DNA of 57,669 bases, from assembly GCA_021604365.1 (NCBI GenBank), contig BQIZ01000003.1:1-57669 (forward strand). Reading direction: 5' to 3'. Shown one piece after another: positions 1 to 8,869 of the stretch. The position numbers and the translations under genes are program-made. Below the pieces are notes generated by a model. It saw nothing but the letters and a program-made list of their open reading frames with translations. It was not told the DNA's origin and did not search any database. Position 1 is the first letter of the stretch. Every line of letters starts with the position of its first letter. Source of the DNA: Nitrospirales bacterium (GTDB lineage: Bacteria; Nitrospirota; Nitrospiria; Nitrospirales; UBA8639).

Positions 1-99
1 TAGAACCAATACGTGAGGCAGCAAATTATTTATCTCACTGGGGTAAGAATGGCCCCACCGAATACAGGCAATTTCTATTGAAAAATCAACTTAGCCTCG

Positions 100-1353
100 T
101 TATCGCAATTTCAATCGACGGATTTTATTTTCATTTCGTTCACAAATATACAAATACCCCTGTGAGTCCAAGGTTAAACCCGCTGGAGTGTTCACTATCG
201 CCTCTATGGCAATGAGGCCATCACCATGCTTCAGCATCCCAGCGTCTTCTTTTGCCACAAAGCGAGCAGCACCGCATCCACCCATATTCTTATCATCATA
301 GCCACTATCCCCATTTCCCGCTATGGTAGTAATCACACCGGTCTGGCTATCAACTCTACGAACCCGGTGATTCATCGAGTCGGAAATATAGACATTTCCC
401 TCTGAGTCCACCACAGCGCCTTCAGGGACATTAAGCATGGATTTCACCGCTAATTTTCCATCACCGTCAAACCCATAGCGGCAGATTCCAGCCACGGTGG
501 ACATCGTGCCAGTTTTCCGATCTAGCTTTCGAATACGGTTTGTTCCCTTATCCGTGAGATACAAATCCCCATGCCGGTCCACATCGATATCAACCACATC
601 GTACAATTTGCACTCTAAGGCAGACTTGCCATCGTCAAGATATAACGATAAATCCAGTCCATCTGAACACCGCGGCCTCAGTAAACCTTCATCATTGCTA
701 AAATCAATCCCAATCGCATCGCCGGAAAGGACAATAAGATTTTGGGCCGTCAAAGGACTCACGCGCTCATCATCTTCTGCCGTCCAACACCCAGCAATTG
801 TCGTAATCATTCCTGTCTGAGGATTATAATGCCGAATGCGATGGGCTTGCGTATCTGCAATATAAAGATGATCCTGATCGTCAATAGCTATGGCTGCCGG
901 ATACGTTAAATTGCATTCCAGTGCTGGCCCATCACCATTAAATCCCCACTGCCCCGTACCAACGATGGTTGTAATAATTCCCGAATCCGCGTCAATTTTT
1001 CGAATTCGATTGCTACCTGAATCACATACATAAATATGATTTTGTGAATCACACAAGACATCTAATGGAAGATAGAGCCCAGCTTCCCCACATGGTCCGT
1101 AATCGCCGCTATAACATGTCTCACCAGTCCCCGCGAAGTTATGCAACAGACCAGTCTCCATGTCCACTCGCCTGATTCGGTCAGACCCAGATTCCGCAAT
1201 GTAGAAAAACAGCCCATCTCGATCAACGGTGACATGGTTAGGCAACGGAATTCCAGATTTCACCGCACGCTTGCCATCCCCTGTGCTCCGTGATTTTCCG
1301 TTGCCGGCGAAGGTTTCAATTACCCCGATTTCCAACGCGGTCTCTATGCTCAT
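100..1353 (-). CDS. NHL-repeat beta-propeller protein
   Basis: A 417-residue protein made of repeated NHL units: the pattern 'D..G.lYi.D...hRIRkvd..TG.i.TiaG' recurs about six times (for example near residues 43-75, 98-130, 153-185, 255-290 and 310-345), interleaved with 'G.G..G..GDG' loops. Repeats of this kind fold into a beta-propeller that binds protein, RNA or sugar. No signal peptide or membrane segment is visible, so a cytoplasmic scaffold is possible, although many bacterial NHL proteins are exported. It ends a minus-strand run after TatA, 91 bases downstream, and may be independently transcribed. The propeller assignment is secure; the biological role is unknown. Confidence 0.85.
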   Translation of the reverse strand: MSIETALEIGVIETFAGNGKSRSTGDGKRAVKSGIPLPNHVTVDRDGLFFYIAESGSDRIRRVDMETGLLHNFAGTGETCYSGDYGPCGEAGLYLPLDVLCDSQNHIYVCDSGSNRIRKIDADSGIITTIVGTGQWGFNGDGPALECNLTYPAAIAIDDQDHLYIADTQAHRIRHYNPQTGMITTIAGCWTAEDDERVSPLTAQNLIVLSGDAIGIDFSNDEGLLRPRCSDGLDLSLYLDDGKSALECKLYDVVDIDVDRHGDLYLTDKGTNRIRKLDRKTGTMSTVAGICRYGFDGDGKLAVKSMLNVPEGAVVDSEGNVYISDSMNHRVRRVDSQTGVITTIAGNGDSGYDDKNMGGCGAARFVAKEDAGMLKHGDGLIAIEAIVNTPAGLTLDSQGYLYICERNENKIRRLKLR

Positions 1354-1444
1354 AGAAAATTTACCCTTTATGGTTATTCCGAAAACAATCTGGTTCGACG
1401 ACCACTACGAAAAAGACTTTTGCCCCATTGCCGTTTAAGCAAAA

Positions 1445-1768
1445 CTAGGCTTTAGAAGACGCAGGAACCTGTTCTTGTGGAGCAGGCTTGGCTGTCTCCG
1501 TTTGGATTGGGGTAACCGTTTCAGTCGGGACAGTCTGCATAGGCTGTGAAATCTGTTCTTGAGGATTGCCATGGTTGGCTGAGGCCGTGTTTTCGGCCTG
1601 GGTTTGGGGATCCAAGTCATACGCCTCTGCCTCATGGACAGATTTTTTGAAACCTTTAATCGCTTTTCCAACCCCTTCGCCCAATTGTGGCAATTTCCCC
1701 GCCCCAAAAATGATCAGCACAATCATGAGGATGAGAATTAATTCTGTAAATCCTAAGCTTCCGAACAT
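1445..1768 (-). CDS. tatA: Sec-independent translocase subunit TatA
   Basis: A 107-residue protein with the TatA/TatB plan: one N-terminal membrane helix (about residues 5-22), the hinge and amphipathic start '[20 protein letters not shown]' at 21-40, then a polar, glutamine- and proline-rich tail. The FG motif after the membrane segment and the KLPQLG..GKAI sequence favour TatA over TatB. TatA forms the oligomeric pore of the twin-arginine pathway, which exports folded cofactor-containing proteins. A good ribosome site (AGGAGAGGT) sits seven bases before the ATG. It follows the TPR gene by 22 bases, in the same island as a twin-arginine polyferredoxin and a TorD-like chaperone, suggesting a shared export task. 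No tatC is visible. Confidence 0.9.
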   Translation of the reverse strand: MFGSLGFTELILILMIVLIIFGAGKLPQLGEGVGKAIKGFKKSVHEAEAYDLDPQTQAENTASANHGNPQEQISQPMQTVPTETVTPIQTETAKPAPQEQVPASSKA

Positions 1769-1790
1769 GGTACCTCTCCTTGTTGGGGTA

Positions 1791-2606
1791 TCACTTTTTT
1801 ACCATTTCTCTCGAACGCTTGCTAAACCGATCTTTGAGACGATTTCTGGCCTCTTCCGCTTGCTCAAACATCTTACACTTTTCATAGGTGTTAATTAGAT
1901 TATAATAGGCCAATGGTTCATCAGGATTATTTTCAACGGCATCTTCCATTATTTTAACTGCCAGGTCGGATTTCTTGAGATTTAAGGCAATTTCCATAAG
2001 CTTAAAACTCGATTCTAAATTACTTGGATCAAACTGGAGTACTTTCATATAAGCCTGCATTGCCATGTCTAAGGTATTAAAGTCGGAGATATTAGGGTCA
2101 TCTAATTTTTCATAGACTCCGGCCAAATTATACCAGGCAATGGGATCTTCCGGTGAAATTTCAATCAGACGTTCGAAATATTCCTTGGCCTCTAAAAATG
2201 CATTTTTGTCATTATAGAGTCGGCCGACATTAAAAAGAGCAAGTACATCATAGGGGTTTAATTCCAATGCTCGTTTAAATTGACCCGTGGCCTCATCCAG
2301 CATCCCCTTCGTTCCATAAATCGTTCCAAGATTCGAATAGTACATAGCCAGAGACCTATCCATTTCTACCCGAATGCCTTCTGCCATCTCAATCGACTTC
2401 TTTACTTCTGCCAAGGCTTCATCCATCCGACCTTTATTGAAATAGAGTTCGCCCAATCGACACCGTGCTTGAAAGTCGTCCGGCTCCTCGCTCAACAACT
2501 TTTCAATCTCAGCAATTTCCTCATCAACCGTTAATGGGCGTTCTTCTGTGGTCGTCTCGCCGGACTGCGGTTCCATCGTTTGGCTTGCAGCACTTTGTTC
2601 TTCCAT
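1791..2606 (-). CDS. Tetratricopeptide-repeat protein
   Basis: A 271-residue soluble protein. After an acidic N-terminal 35 residues it consists of TPR units, seen as repeats of 'A...LG.iY...G..deA...f..al.l.P....a..nl' at about residues 40-75, 82-122, 123-156, 157-195, 196-230 and 230-262. TPR arrays mediate protein-protein contacts. There is no signal peptide or transmembrane helix. It lies between a polytopic membrane protein (14-base gap) and tatA (22-base gap), so all three are probably cotranscribed. It could be an assembly or targeting factor for exported proteins, but nothing in the sequence identifies the partner. Confidence 0.85.
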   Translation of the reverse strand: MEEQSAASQTMEPQSGETTTEERPLTVDEEIAEIEKLLSEEPDDFQARCRLGELYFNKGRMDEALAEVKKSIEMAEGIRVEMDRSLAMYYSNLGTIYGTKGMLDEATGQFKRALELNPYDVLALFNVGRLYNDKNAFLEAKEYFERLIEISPEDPIAWYNLAGVYEKLDDPNISDFNTLDMAMQAYMKVLQFDPSNLESSFKLMEIALNLKKSDLAVKIMEDAVENNPDEPLAYYNLINTYEKCKMFEQAEEARNRLKDRFSKRSREMVKK

Positions 2607-2620
2607 TGCGTGTGTCCTAA

Positions 2621-3745
2621 CTACTGTGTTTGCCCGTAAACGGGACGAATTGGTTGATAGACTACCCCTTCTTGGGCTTTCTTACGAAGCCTTCCCAAAG
2701 TTCCTTTTTTATCAATATTTAGCAACATTAACCCAAGCACTACCATCAAGGTCAAATGGGATAATTGGAGCGCATAGCCAGCCATAAACATGAGACCCAG
2801 CCCATATCCTGCTAACCGACCGATCAACACCAACTTAATCACGGTATACGCCCAACAGGTAAAGCCCAACACATAAAATGCAAAGGGGAGATAAAAGGTA
2901 TAGCCCATTCCCATTTGAAAAATCCAGCCTATCCCCTCGCCAGCCTTTCTGACTTCTTTCGCCACTTCAGGGTTCCAGAGAGAAAGGAAAAAATCCATGA
3001 AAAGTAGGGCTAGGAAGGCACTCCCCCCGCTAATAACCAAGGTTAATCCCCACCGGCGCTGTTGCTTATTTTTGGTGATAATCGACGTGGTCCCATAGGC
3101 CCAAAACACCAGAATGCTTGAAAGCACCATTAATGCCTCCCCAAGCCTATTACCTTCATGCACCAGAGGTGGGGCATCAAAAATATTGAGCCATCCATAA
3201 GTCGTTGACATCGTCTGATAATACAACCATCCGCTAATCCCAAGGAAAAAAGTACCCACCATGAGCCGTTGGCTCAATACCCGGTGAGTAGCCCAGTATT
3301 CCAAAACAAGAAAAACGAGCAATCCAAACGCCAAAATATTATAGACAATCGTTCCGACCATAACCGGAGGAAAGAGTAAATAGCCCACCGTACAGGTTAC
3401 CAATAAGGCCGCCAATGGAATAACAAACTTATCCCACTCTCCCACCCAAAGCTTTGTCCGTATTTTTTGAACCAGCAAAATCCCTAAAATCAGAAAAACC
3501 AAAATCGCAGTCATATTCAATAGTACAAACCCTAAGGAAGAGAGCGTGCGAAATCCTATTCTGACCGCTTCATATTTTTCGGCTAACTTGCCAAGGTGCA
3601 TACCCAACCGTGAAACCAGCCGATACAACACCAATTCAAAAAAGGCTGCAAACAACAAACTCTTGAGACCCCATTCAAAAAGAAGCCCTGGGCCGTCTAT
3701 TCTTTCTTGGCTCTTTCCAGTAGTAGAAATCATATTTTTGTACAT
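2621..3745 (-). CDS. Polytopic inner-membrane protein, unknown function
   Basis: A 374-residue protein with roughly eight to nine hydrophobic helices (for example around residues 27-47, 73-98, 107-127, 132-152, 158-178, 203-222, 235-258 and 290-350). I see no heme, quinone, transporter or enzyme signature. The N-terminus is soluble for about 20 residues and the C-terminus is basic ('KKGTLGRLRKKAQEG'). The ATG lacks a strong ribosome site; the fifth residue (ATG near 3733) is an alternative start. It lies between the radical SAM gene (57-base gap) and the TPR gene, and is probably part of the same transcript. It could be the membrane anchor of whatever the radical SAM and TPR proteins do; this is inference only. 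Confidence 0.7.
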   Translation of the reverse strand: MYKNMISTTGKSQERIDGPGLLFEWGLKSLLFAAFFELVLYRLVSRLGMHLGKLAEKYEAVRIGFRTLSSLGFVLLNMTAILVFLILGILLVQKIRTKLWVGEWDKFVIPLAALLVTCTVGYLLFPPVMVGTIVYNILAFGLLVFLVLEYWATHRVLSQRLMVGTFFLGISGWLYYQTMSTTYGWLNIFDAPPLVHEGNRLGEALMVLSSILVFWAYGTTSIITKNKQQRRWGLTLVISGGSAFLALLFMDFFLSLWNPEVAKEVRKAGEGIGWIFQMGMGYTFYLPFAFYVLGFTCWAYTVIKLVLIGRLAGYGLGLMFMAGYALQLSHLTLMVVLGLMLLNIDKKGTLGRLRKKAQEGVVYQPIRPVYGQTQ

Positions 3746-3802
3746 TAGAAATTGAAGCGCATGTGTGTATTGAGATGGCTAGATTTTCATCCCAGATAAT
3801 TT

Positions 3803-5575
3803 CTAAACCCTAGAGGGTTCCACATCAACCTGTTTGTTATGGCGGGTGATATATAGCAACCCATCCGCCATGGAGTAATTAAATGGCAATTCACACACAA
3901 CTTCGCTGATCTTTTCATACACGTATTGGTACACTTTTTCAGCTTGCTCCGGAGTCATGCCTGATTTCACTTCATAAAAGAACCCTAAGCTCAGGTCTTC
4001 CGAAGCTGGCCGCATAATTCGTTGAATCCCATATCCCCCTGGATCACTCATAATGGGAGCTTCCTTTTCTAGATCAAACAGACAAGGTTGACAGGAAAAT
4101 CCATAGGAAGAATGCAGCTTTGTATTATTGACAATAAAATTCAATGTTTCCAAGGACTCTTCTTCCGTTTCAGTCGGAAATCCCACGATCACGTAGCAAT
4201 GCACCGCAATTCCAAGGTCAACACAATCGGAACAGATTCGATCAACATTTCCTTGTGTAATCCCCTTCACCATAAAATCCATCAGCCTGGCATTATAGGT
4301 TTCCAATCCAAAGACAATTTTCTGACATCCTGCCTCACGCATGGAGGCCAGTAACTCACGAGATAAATTCTTCTCAAATCTCAACTCGGCCGTCCACTGT
4401 AAATCCAACCCTCGATGAATGAGTTCCTTACACAGCCGTTTAGTTGGTGAAAGTGCCAGGCATTCATCAGTAAAGAAAAAATACCGTGTTTCATATTTAT
4501 TGGATAAGGCTTCCAATTCATCAACAACTTTCATCGGATCCTTTTGACGAAAATTCTGATGATCTAAGGTCAGTGCACAAAAAGCGCAATCCTTATAATA
4601 ACACCCTCTAGAAAATTGTACTGGCAACACCGTATGTGGCGCTAAATATTCACCTAAAGGAAACCCATCATAATTCGGTGCTGGATGCTCCGCGAGGTTT
4701 TCCGAGTAAAATGGTTGATTCACAATTATTTTTCCATCTTGCCGCCAAATGAGATTTGGCACTTTACTGAAATCTCTTTTTCCGTCTAACTGATTTATCA
4801 GTTCCAAAAGGGCCGTTTCCCCTTCAAAAACAATGAAATCATCAGTCAATTGGAATAGCCGATCACATCGCCTGAGATTATCAACCAGCCTCGTAAAAAT
4901 ACTTCCTCCGACCGTTACATGCACATCAGGATGCTCTTCCTTAATTAATTTACAAAGGGTTAACCCAGGGATAATCTGTGATGTTGCGGTAATAGAGACC
5001 CCAACAAAGTTTGGAAGGTCTTCACCAAAGGCAGGAAGAAAGAATTTCCGGTAAAGATCCAGATAAGGATTTTGGCTTTCATCATGGATAGCTTGAAGAA
5101 TTTCGCGTGAAGAATAGATAGAATACGCAAATTGGTTGTCAACTACCGTCAGCCTGGTCGGAAAATATAGGGAAGAGACAACCTCCAACCACCGATCAAT
5201 CAAAAAGAGGCATTCTCGGTACCGCTCAAGATCGTAAAAATCTTCACTCCGCAAGGAAGCTTTAACTGGCTCGATTTCATCTATTAAATAAGGAAAACGA
5301 TCAAGGGATTCCACCACACGAGCGTAATGCTCCTTACTCCCATAGCCGGTTTCTCCCGAAACCGACTCTTCCAGCTTTTTCACCAAATCAACTAACCGAG
5401 GATGAATATCCAACCCAAAACCCTTAGTTAAGACCCTATCAAGTAACTCAATATTTAAATCACGTTGCTGATGAACAGGAACACCGGATTTTTCAAGAAA
5501 GGCTGAAAGGCAGGGCACACTCAAATAGGGCTGTGAGGGATGCCAACTTGGAGGGAATAAAAGTGAAATTTTCAC
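3803..5575 (-). CDS. B12-binding-type radical SAM enzyme
   Basis: A 590-residue protein with the two-part plan of cobalamin-type radical SAM enzymes. Residues about 1-300 form a long N-terminal region with a B12-binding-like Rossmann section ('VGVSITATSQIIPGLTLCKL' followed by 'VTVGGSIFTRL'). Next comes the cluster motif 'RGCYYKDCAFC' near residue 325, then the TIM-barrel strands 'YFFFTDECLAL', 'WTAELRFE', 'CQKIVFGLETYN' and 'HCYVIVGFPTETEEES'. The cysteine spacing is C-x4-C-x2-C, seen in B12-type maturases, rather than the commoner C-x3-C-x2-C. It starts at GTG with GGGAG upstream. The substrate is unknown; possibilities are methylation, thiomethylation or peptide modification. It lies downstream of the nxrC-like gene but is separated from it by a terminator. 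Confidence 0.85.
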   Translation of the reverse strand: MKISLLFPPSWHPSQPYLSVPCLSAFLEKSGVPVHQQRDLNIELLDRVLTKGFGLDIHPRLVDLVKKLEESVSGETGYGSKEHYARVVESLDRFPYLIDEIEPVKASLRSEDFYDLERYRECLFLIDRWLEVVSSLYFPTRLTVVDNQFAYSIYSSREILQAIHDESQNPYLDLYRKFFLPAFGEDLPNFVGVSITATSQIIPGLTLCKLIKEEHPDVHVTVGGSIFTRLVDNLRRCDRLFQLTDDFIVFEGETALLELINQLDGKRDFSKVPNLIWRQDGKIIVNQPFYSENLAEHPAPNYDGFPLGEYLAPHTVLPVQFSRGCYYKDCAFCALTLDHQNFRQKDPMKVVDELEALSNKYETRYFFFTDECLALSPTKRLCKELIHRGLDLQWTAELRFEKNLSRELLASMREAGCQKIVFGLETYNARLMDFMVKGITQGNVDRICSDCVDLGIAVHCYVIVGFPTETEEESLETLNFIVNNTKLHSSYGFSCQPCLFDLEKEAPIMSDPGGYGIQRIMRPASEDLSLGFFYEVKSGMTPEQAEKVYQYVYEKISEVVCELPFNYSMADGLLYITRHNKQVDVEPSRV

Positions 5576-5721
5576 AATGCGGCTCCCAGGTAATGGGGAA
5601 AATAAGAAACGCGAAAATGGCCTATTTTAAATTTATACACGTCGCATTCTCTTCAATGCAACAATTGGGCACTCCCTGCCACATAAATTTTTATATCATT
5701 TCATAAGGAGTATGTGCCTAT

Positions 5722-5773
5722 AAAAAAAAAACCTCCGGTAACTTTCCCCATTACTGGAGTCCATTACCGGAGG
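5722..5773 (-). terminator. Rho-independent terminator after the nxrC-like gene
   Basis: A ten-base perfect inverted repeat, CCTCCGGTAA (5732-5741) and TTACCGGAGG (5764-5773), is followed on the minus strand by a run of nine or ten T. It lies about 60 bases past the stop of the NxrC-like gene and separates it from the radical SAM gene. The 22-base loop is long but includes further pairing. Confidence 0.85.
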
Positions 5774-5832
5774 TCTTCAAAGCCAATCAGAGTCCTAAAT
5801 GAAAATGGACCTGATCAAGAAAAGGCTGGAAC

Positions 5833-6789
5833 TTAGTTTGGCATTTGAGCCGTAAACCAAGTGGAAATCCCTTTCATTCCGTTTCGTTCTACGTTGGAAC
5901 CGTCCCAGACTGCAAAAGCTACCGGGAAGCTGGCACCTGCCGCGAATTGAACATCATTGGGGTCTTGGGTTTTGAGGCTTCGCTTCATAACCACCCGCCA
6001 GGTTGGACCGCTGCAGCAGCCACCCTTCAATGATCCATACGGCTCCCATAGTCCATTTCCCACTACGTCTTGTGACGCTTGGGTAGTCAACGTGCTAAAT
6101 CCATTTGCATTCAAATCTTCGACTGATCCCAACCGCAGGTTAGGATCTGACATAATGTTGCCAGACCAAATTCCTGGGTTAAACGGCCCTAGGCTCCGAC
6201 CAATTCGGTCAGGATAGGTCACACCACCAGCTGGCTCTTCATAGTAATAATCCCAGGCTATGGATGGATATTGATTGTCAACATCCCACATGCCCGCTAC
6301 GCCAGCCCCAAGATCTTTTTGCCACTCCGCATTCCAACGCCATATGTTGACCGTCCCACCAGACTGTCCCATACATTGGAATGGAGGAGCCCCTGCAGAT
6401 TGCACAGGGAATTGCACCGCCACTTGATCCCTGAAATCCTGGGGACCAATGGTAGTATTATTTAATGTTTGATCACCCCAGTTGGCCCAAACTCCGATTT
6501 CCTCGCCATTTGTTGCCATTTTGATCATCACAGTTTTCACTGAGATGTTCGGATGCATTGGGGTCGTTATCGTCTGCCCACTTAATGGTGCAACGATACC
6601 AGGAACTGATTCCCATACAGGATTTGCCGCATCCATAGGGATTGGGCCAGTAATTTTGCCAACCGGAATTGTTACCGGTTGCGAGACGGCCAGCGGAATC
6701 TGTCCCATGGTCAAACCTACACAGACCACCAAGACAGACAGAAGAACGCCAAACACCAGTCGTTTGTTACGCGTCTGCACCAATCTCAT
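5833..6789 (-). CDS. nxrC: Nitrite oxidoreductase gamma-type subunit (ethylbenzene dehydrogenase-like heme protein)
   Basis: A 318-residue exported protein. Residues 1-36 form a Sec-type signal peptide (KR charge, hydrophobic core, cleavage near 'AVSQP'); there is no twin-arginine. The mature part resembles the heme b-binding gamma subunit of complex iron-sulfur molybdoenzymes (ethylbenzene dehydrogenase gamma / DOMON-like fold): 'PANPVWESVPGIVAPLSG'-type start, 'VKTVMIKMATNGEEIGVWANW', 'FRDQVAVQFPV', 'VNIWRWNAEWQKD', and a C-terminal 'WRVVMKRSL' and 'FPVAFAVWDGSNVER'. In Nitrospira such proteins are candidate NxrC subunits carrying electrons from nitrite oxidation to cytochromes. A strong AGGAGG site precedes the ATG. 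It follows the TorD-like and ferredoxin genes. Several paralogues usually occur per genome, so this may not be the one in the active enzyme. Confidence 0.8.
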   Translation of the reverse strand: MRLVQTRNKRLVFGVLLSVLVVCVGLTMGQIPLAVSQPVTIPVGKITGPIPMDAANPVWESVPGIVAPLSGQTITTPMHPNISVKTVMIKMATNGEEIGVWANWGDQTLNNTTIGPQDFRDQVAVQFPVQSAGAPPFQCMGQSGGTVNIWRWNAEWQKDLGAGVAGMWDVDNQYPSIAWDYYYEEPAGGVTYPDRIGRSLGPFNPGIWSGNIMSDPNLRLGSVEDLNANGFSTLTTQASQDVVGNGLWEPYGSLKGGCCSGPTWRVVMKRSLKTQDPNDVQFAAGASFPVAFAVWDGSNVERNGMKGISTWFTAQMPN

Positions 6790-6911
6790 AATGACGCATC
6801 CTCCTTTGATAAAAGATTAAAACCGAAAAGACTGCTAACTAACTGTCTCCTCAAACCTATCACCACTCAAAACAAAACTTAAAAATGACTTTTCCAAAAA
6901 TTCCCAAATCA

Positions 6912-7883
6912 TTACCCATTACCCGATTGCTCGGATGCTCCACTTTCCTTATCTAAAAATGCATCAGCCCCAACTTCACTCATAAGGAGGCTAAGTTCGT
7001 TCCCTTTATCTTGAGCTCCACATTCAAAGCTTTGACCCTCGGGATTATTATATGTTGCAGGGCGATAATCAGTTTCTGAATAAGGCTGAGGAGTTACCCC
7101 TAAAAATGCAATATCGAAGGCCATCCAATTTGAGGTGAAATCTGCAAGTATTTTATAAAAACCATAATCGGCTTTTCTAATTAACATTCCCGAAAACAAC
7201 GGAACCCATCGACCAATATGCTCTTTGACGAATTTCTTCTCCGCTTCAATGACTGTTTTAAGTTTTTCTGCTCCATCATGAAGAATGGCATATGATTCTT
7301 TATAGGCCAAATAATGCATAAATTCTAACTCTACACTCAAATGATCAAGGCGCTCATGAATATCAGGAGAAAGCTGAAGGCCAAAGGCACTATAAAAACC
7401 AGAAATATCTCCCATTACGTATGACTGGCCAAACACATGATCATTGCCAAACAACGTTTCATACGGCGGACAATCCAAGGCAATGACATTACTAAACACC
7501 CTTCGATGCTCATCACGTAAATCTTGCAGGCTCCAGTTTTCCCCTTCGGATGATATCCAAGCTTCAATCGCATTAAAATTGCCCACCAATGCAACAAGGC
7601 GCTCCTGCGCCTCTTCTCCACCTATACTTTGCAGTTCTTTTTTCAAACCTTCTAGGGCTAATTTCCCATCTTCAACAAATTCTCCACTTTGAAGATAATC
7701 CAAAAATTCCTCATCTTCTGGATAGAGATAACCCCATGACACAAGAAGATAGAGCTTACTCCGACAAAGTGCTCGATCAACAGCTGGCGCATCCTTCGGA
7801 GATATCTTGACGGCCTTTTCACCTCCGGAAACTGTCATTCCGTTTTTTCCTGTTTTTTTCCCCTCTTTAACGCCTGATGTCAT
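6912..7883 (-). CDS. TorD/NarJ-like molybdoenzyme chaperone
   Basis: A 323-residue soluble, helix-rich, acidic protein. After a lysine-rich, poorly conserved first 35 residues it shows the TorD/DmsD/NarJ-type fold: 'ALCRSKLYLLVSWGYLYPED' near residue 39, 'LRDEHRRVFSN...LDCPPYETLFG' around 122-150 (the E..Y..LF substrate-recognition element), and 'DHLSVELEFMHYLAYKE' near 185. Such chaperones bind the twin-arginine leader or apo-form of a molybdoenzyme until the cofactor is inserted. The family member is longer than the usual 200-230 residues, with additional N- and C-terminal tails. The start has AGGTGA upstream. Its place just before the nxrC-like gene suggests a nitrite oxidoreductase-type client; the client itself is not in the window. 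Confidence 0.8.
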   Translation of the reverse strand: MTSGVKEGKKTGKNGMTVSGGEKAVKISPKDAPAVDRALCRSKLYLLVSWGYLYPEDEEFLDYLQSGEFVEDGKLALEGLKKELQSIGGEEAQERLVALVGNFNAIEAWISSEGENWSLQDLRDEHRRVFSNVIALDCPPYETLFGNDHVFGQSYVMGDISGFYSAFGLQLSPDIHERLDHLSVELEFMHYLAYKESYAILHDGAEKLKTVIEAEKKFVKEHIGRWVPLFSGMLIRKADYGFYKILADFTSNWMAFDIAFLGVTPQPYSETDYRPATYNNPEGQSFECGAQDKGNELSLLMSEVGADAFLDKESGASEQSGNG

Positions 7884-8204
7884 ATTTCACCTAACTTTTA
7901 AAAATTTTCATATCACAAGCTTTTACTTCAATTAGGATCATCTCAGGACCAACTATAATTCATGAAAAAGGGATCAGATAATAGGACAACAGGCCTATGA
8001 AGTCAAGACTCCAATATCCCTCATAGCCCCACAGATTTCCAGAATTTTTGATCAACCCGAATCCCCTACTCTTAACTTAAAAAATCCACAAAAGACTCCC
8101 ATTTTATCCCTCCATCCATTTCCCATACCCCCAATCTAAACACTCCATTTTCGCATTTTTCTTTCCCAAAGCATGCCATCCATCCAAACGATGCCCTCGA
8201 CCCA
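7884..8204. other. Intergenic stretch, no gene seen
   Basis: This 321-base gap separates the polyferredoxin gene from the TorD-like gene. It is AT-rich with C-rich patches on the plus strand. I see no open frame with a ribosome site, RNA gene or convincing hairpin. It probably holds the promoter for the TorD-like/nxrC pair, but no clear -35/-10 pair stands out. Confidence 0.4.
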
Positions 8205-8810
8205 TTACCTGGGAACAATTCGAATAGCTGTACGGTCATTTACTGTTCCACAGATATATTGGCATATTCCACAACCCACACATACCGAATCATCTACACG
8301 AATATGATATGAGGCAAAATCCATCGAGAGAGCATCAGTGGGACATTTAGAAACACACGCATTGCAGCCGGTTCCTGCTGTACACATTTTTGCCCAAACT
8401 TTCGCTACTCCCATATTAACCTGAAAACCATCCTCAACAGGTAAAAGGGCCTCCGTAGTACACGCCCCAATACAAGGAAGGTCATCACATAATTTGCATG
8501 GGGATTCTCCAGGATAGATAACTGGAGTGTCATTACTCGATAAGACTTGAATGGCGTCGTGAGGACAGACTTCGACGCAATCAGCGCATCCGGTACAGCG
8601 CTCCAAAAACAAGTTCTCCTCCACGGCCCCTGGTGGACGAAGCCACCCCGTTTTTTCAGGAACAGGTTGCTCCTTTTTTATCGGGGAAGGAGCATCTCTG
8701 TGCTTCACAAATTCATGGACAGTCGCGCCAATGGAAATTGCCGATTGTCGAAGAAACATTCTCCGACCTAATCTCGGATTAGATGAAGGCTGTCTTGACG
8801 ATTCCGCCAT
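8205..8810 (-). CDS. Tat-exported 4x[4Fe-4S] polyferredoxin (NapG/NapF-like)
   Basis: A 201-residue protein with a twin-arginine leader, RRMFLRQ at residues 16-22, followed by a short hydrophobic stretch. It has four cysteine groups: 'CTGCADCVEVC' (about 73-83), 'CKLCDDLPCIGAC' (about 104-116), 'CTAGTGCNACVSKC' (about 140-153) and 'CVGCGICQYIC' (about 177-187). This is the layout of the periplasmic ferredoxins NapG and NapF, which pass electrons to or help mature molybdoenzymes. Residues 40-65 form a proline-rich linker. It lies upstream of the TorD-like chaperone and nxrC-like gene but across a 321-base gap. The gene could serve electron transfer from, or iron-sulfur maturation of, a nitrite oxidoreductase-type enzyme. 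Confidence 0.85.
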   Translation of the reverse strand: MAESSRQPSSNPRLGRRMFLRQSAISIGATVHEFVKHRDAPSPIKKEQPVPEKTGWLRPPGAVEENLFLERCTGCADCVEVCPHDAIQVLSSNDTPVIYPGESPCKLCDDLPCIGACTTEALLPVEDGFQVNMGVAKVWAKMCTAGTGCNACVSKCPTDALSMDFASYHIRVDDSVCVGCGICQYICGTVNDRTAIRIVPR

Positions 8811-8869
8811 TATGCCACTTTCAATAGCTTATAAACCAAATTGGACAAGAGGAAAGGCATTTTATGAAT

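Noticed and set aside
3-212. Open plus-strand frame running in from the left window edge
   Set aside because: It overlaps the conserved 3' end of the NHL gene by over 100 bases. The first 30 codons could be the tail of a real gene, but nothing supports it.
5833-6789. Tat-exported gamma subunit
   Set aside because: The leader has KR rather than a twin arginine, so Sec export is more likely.
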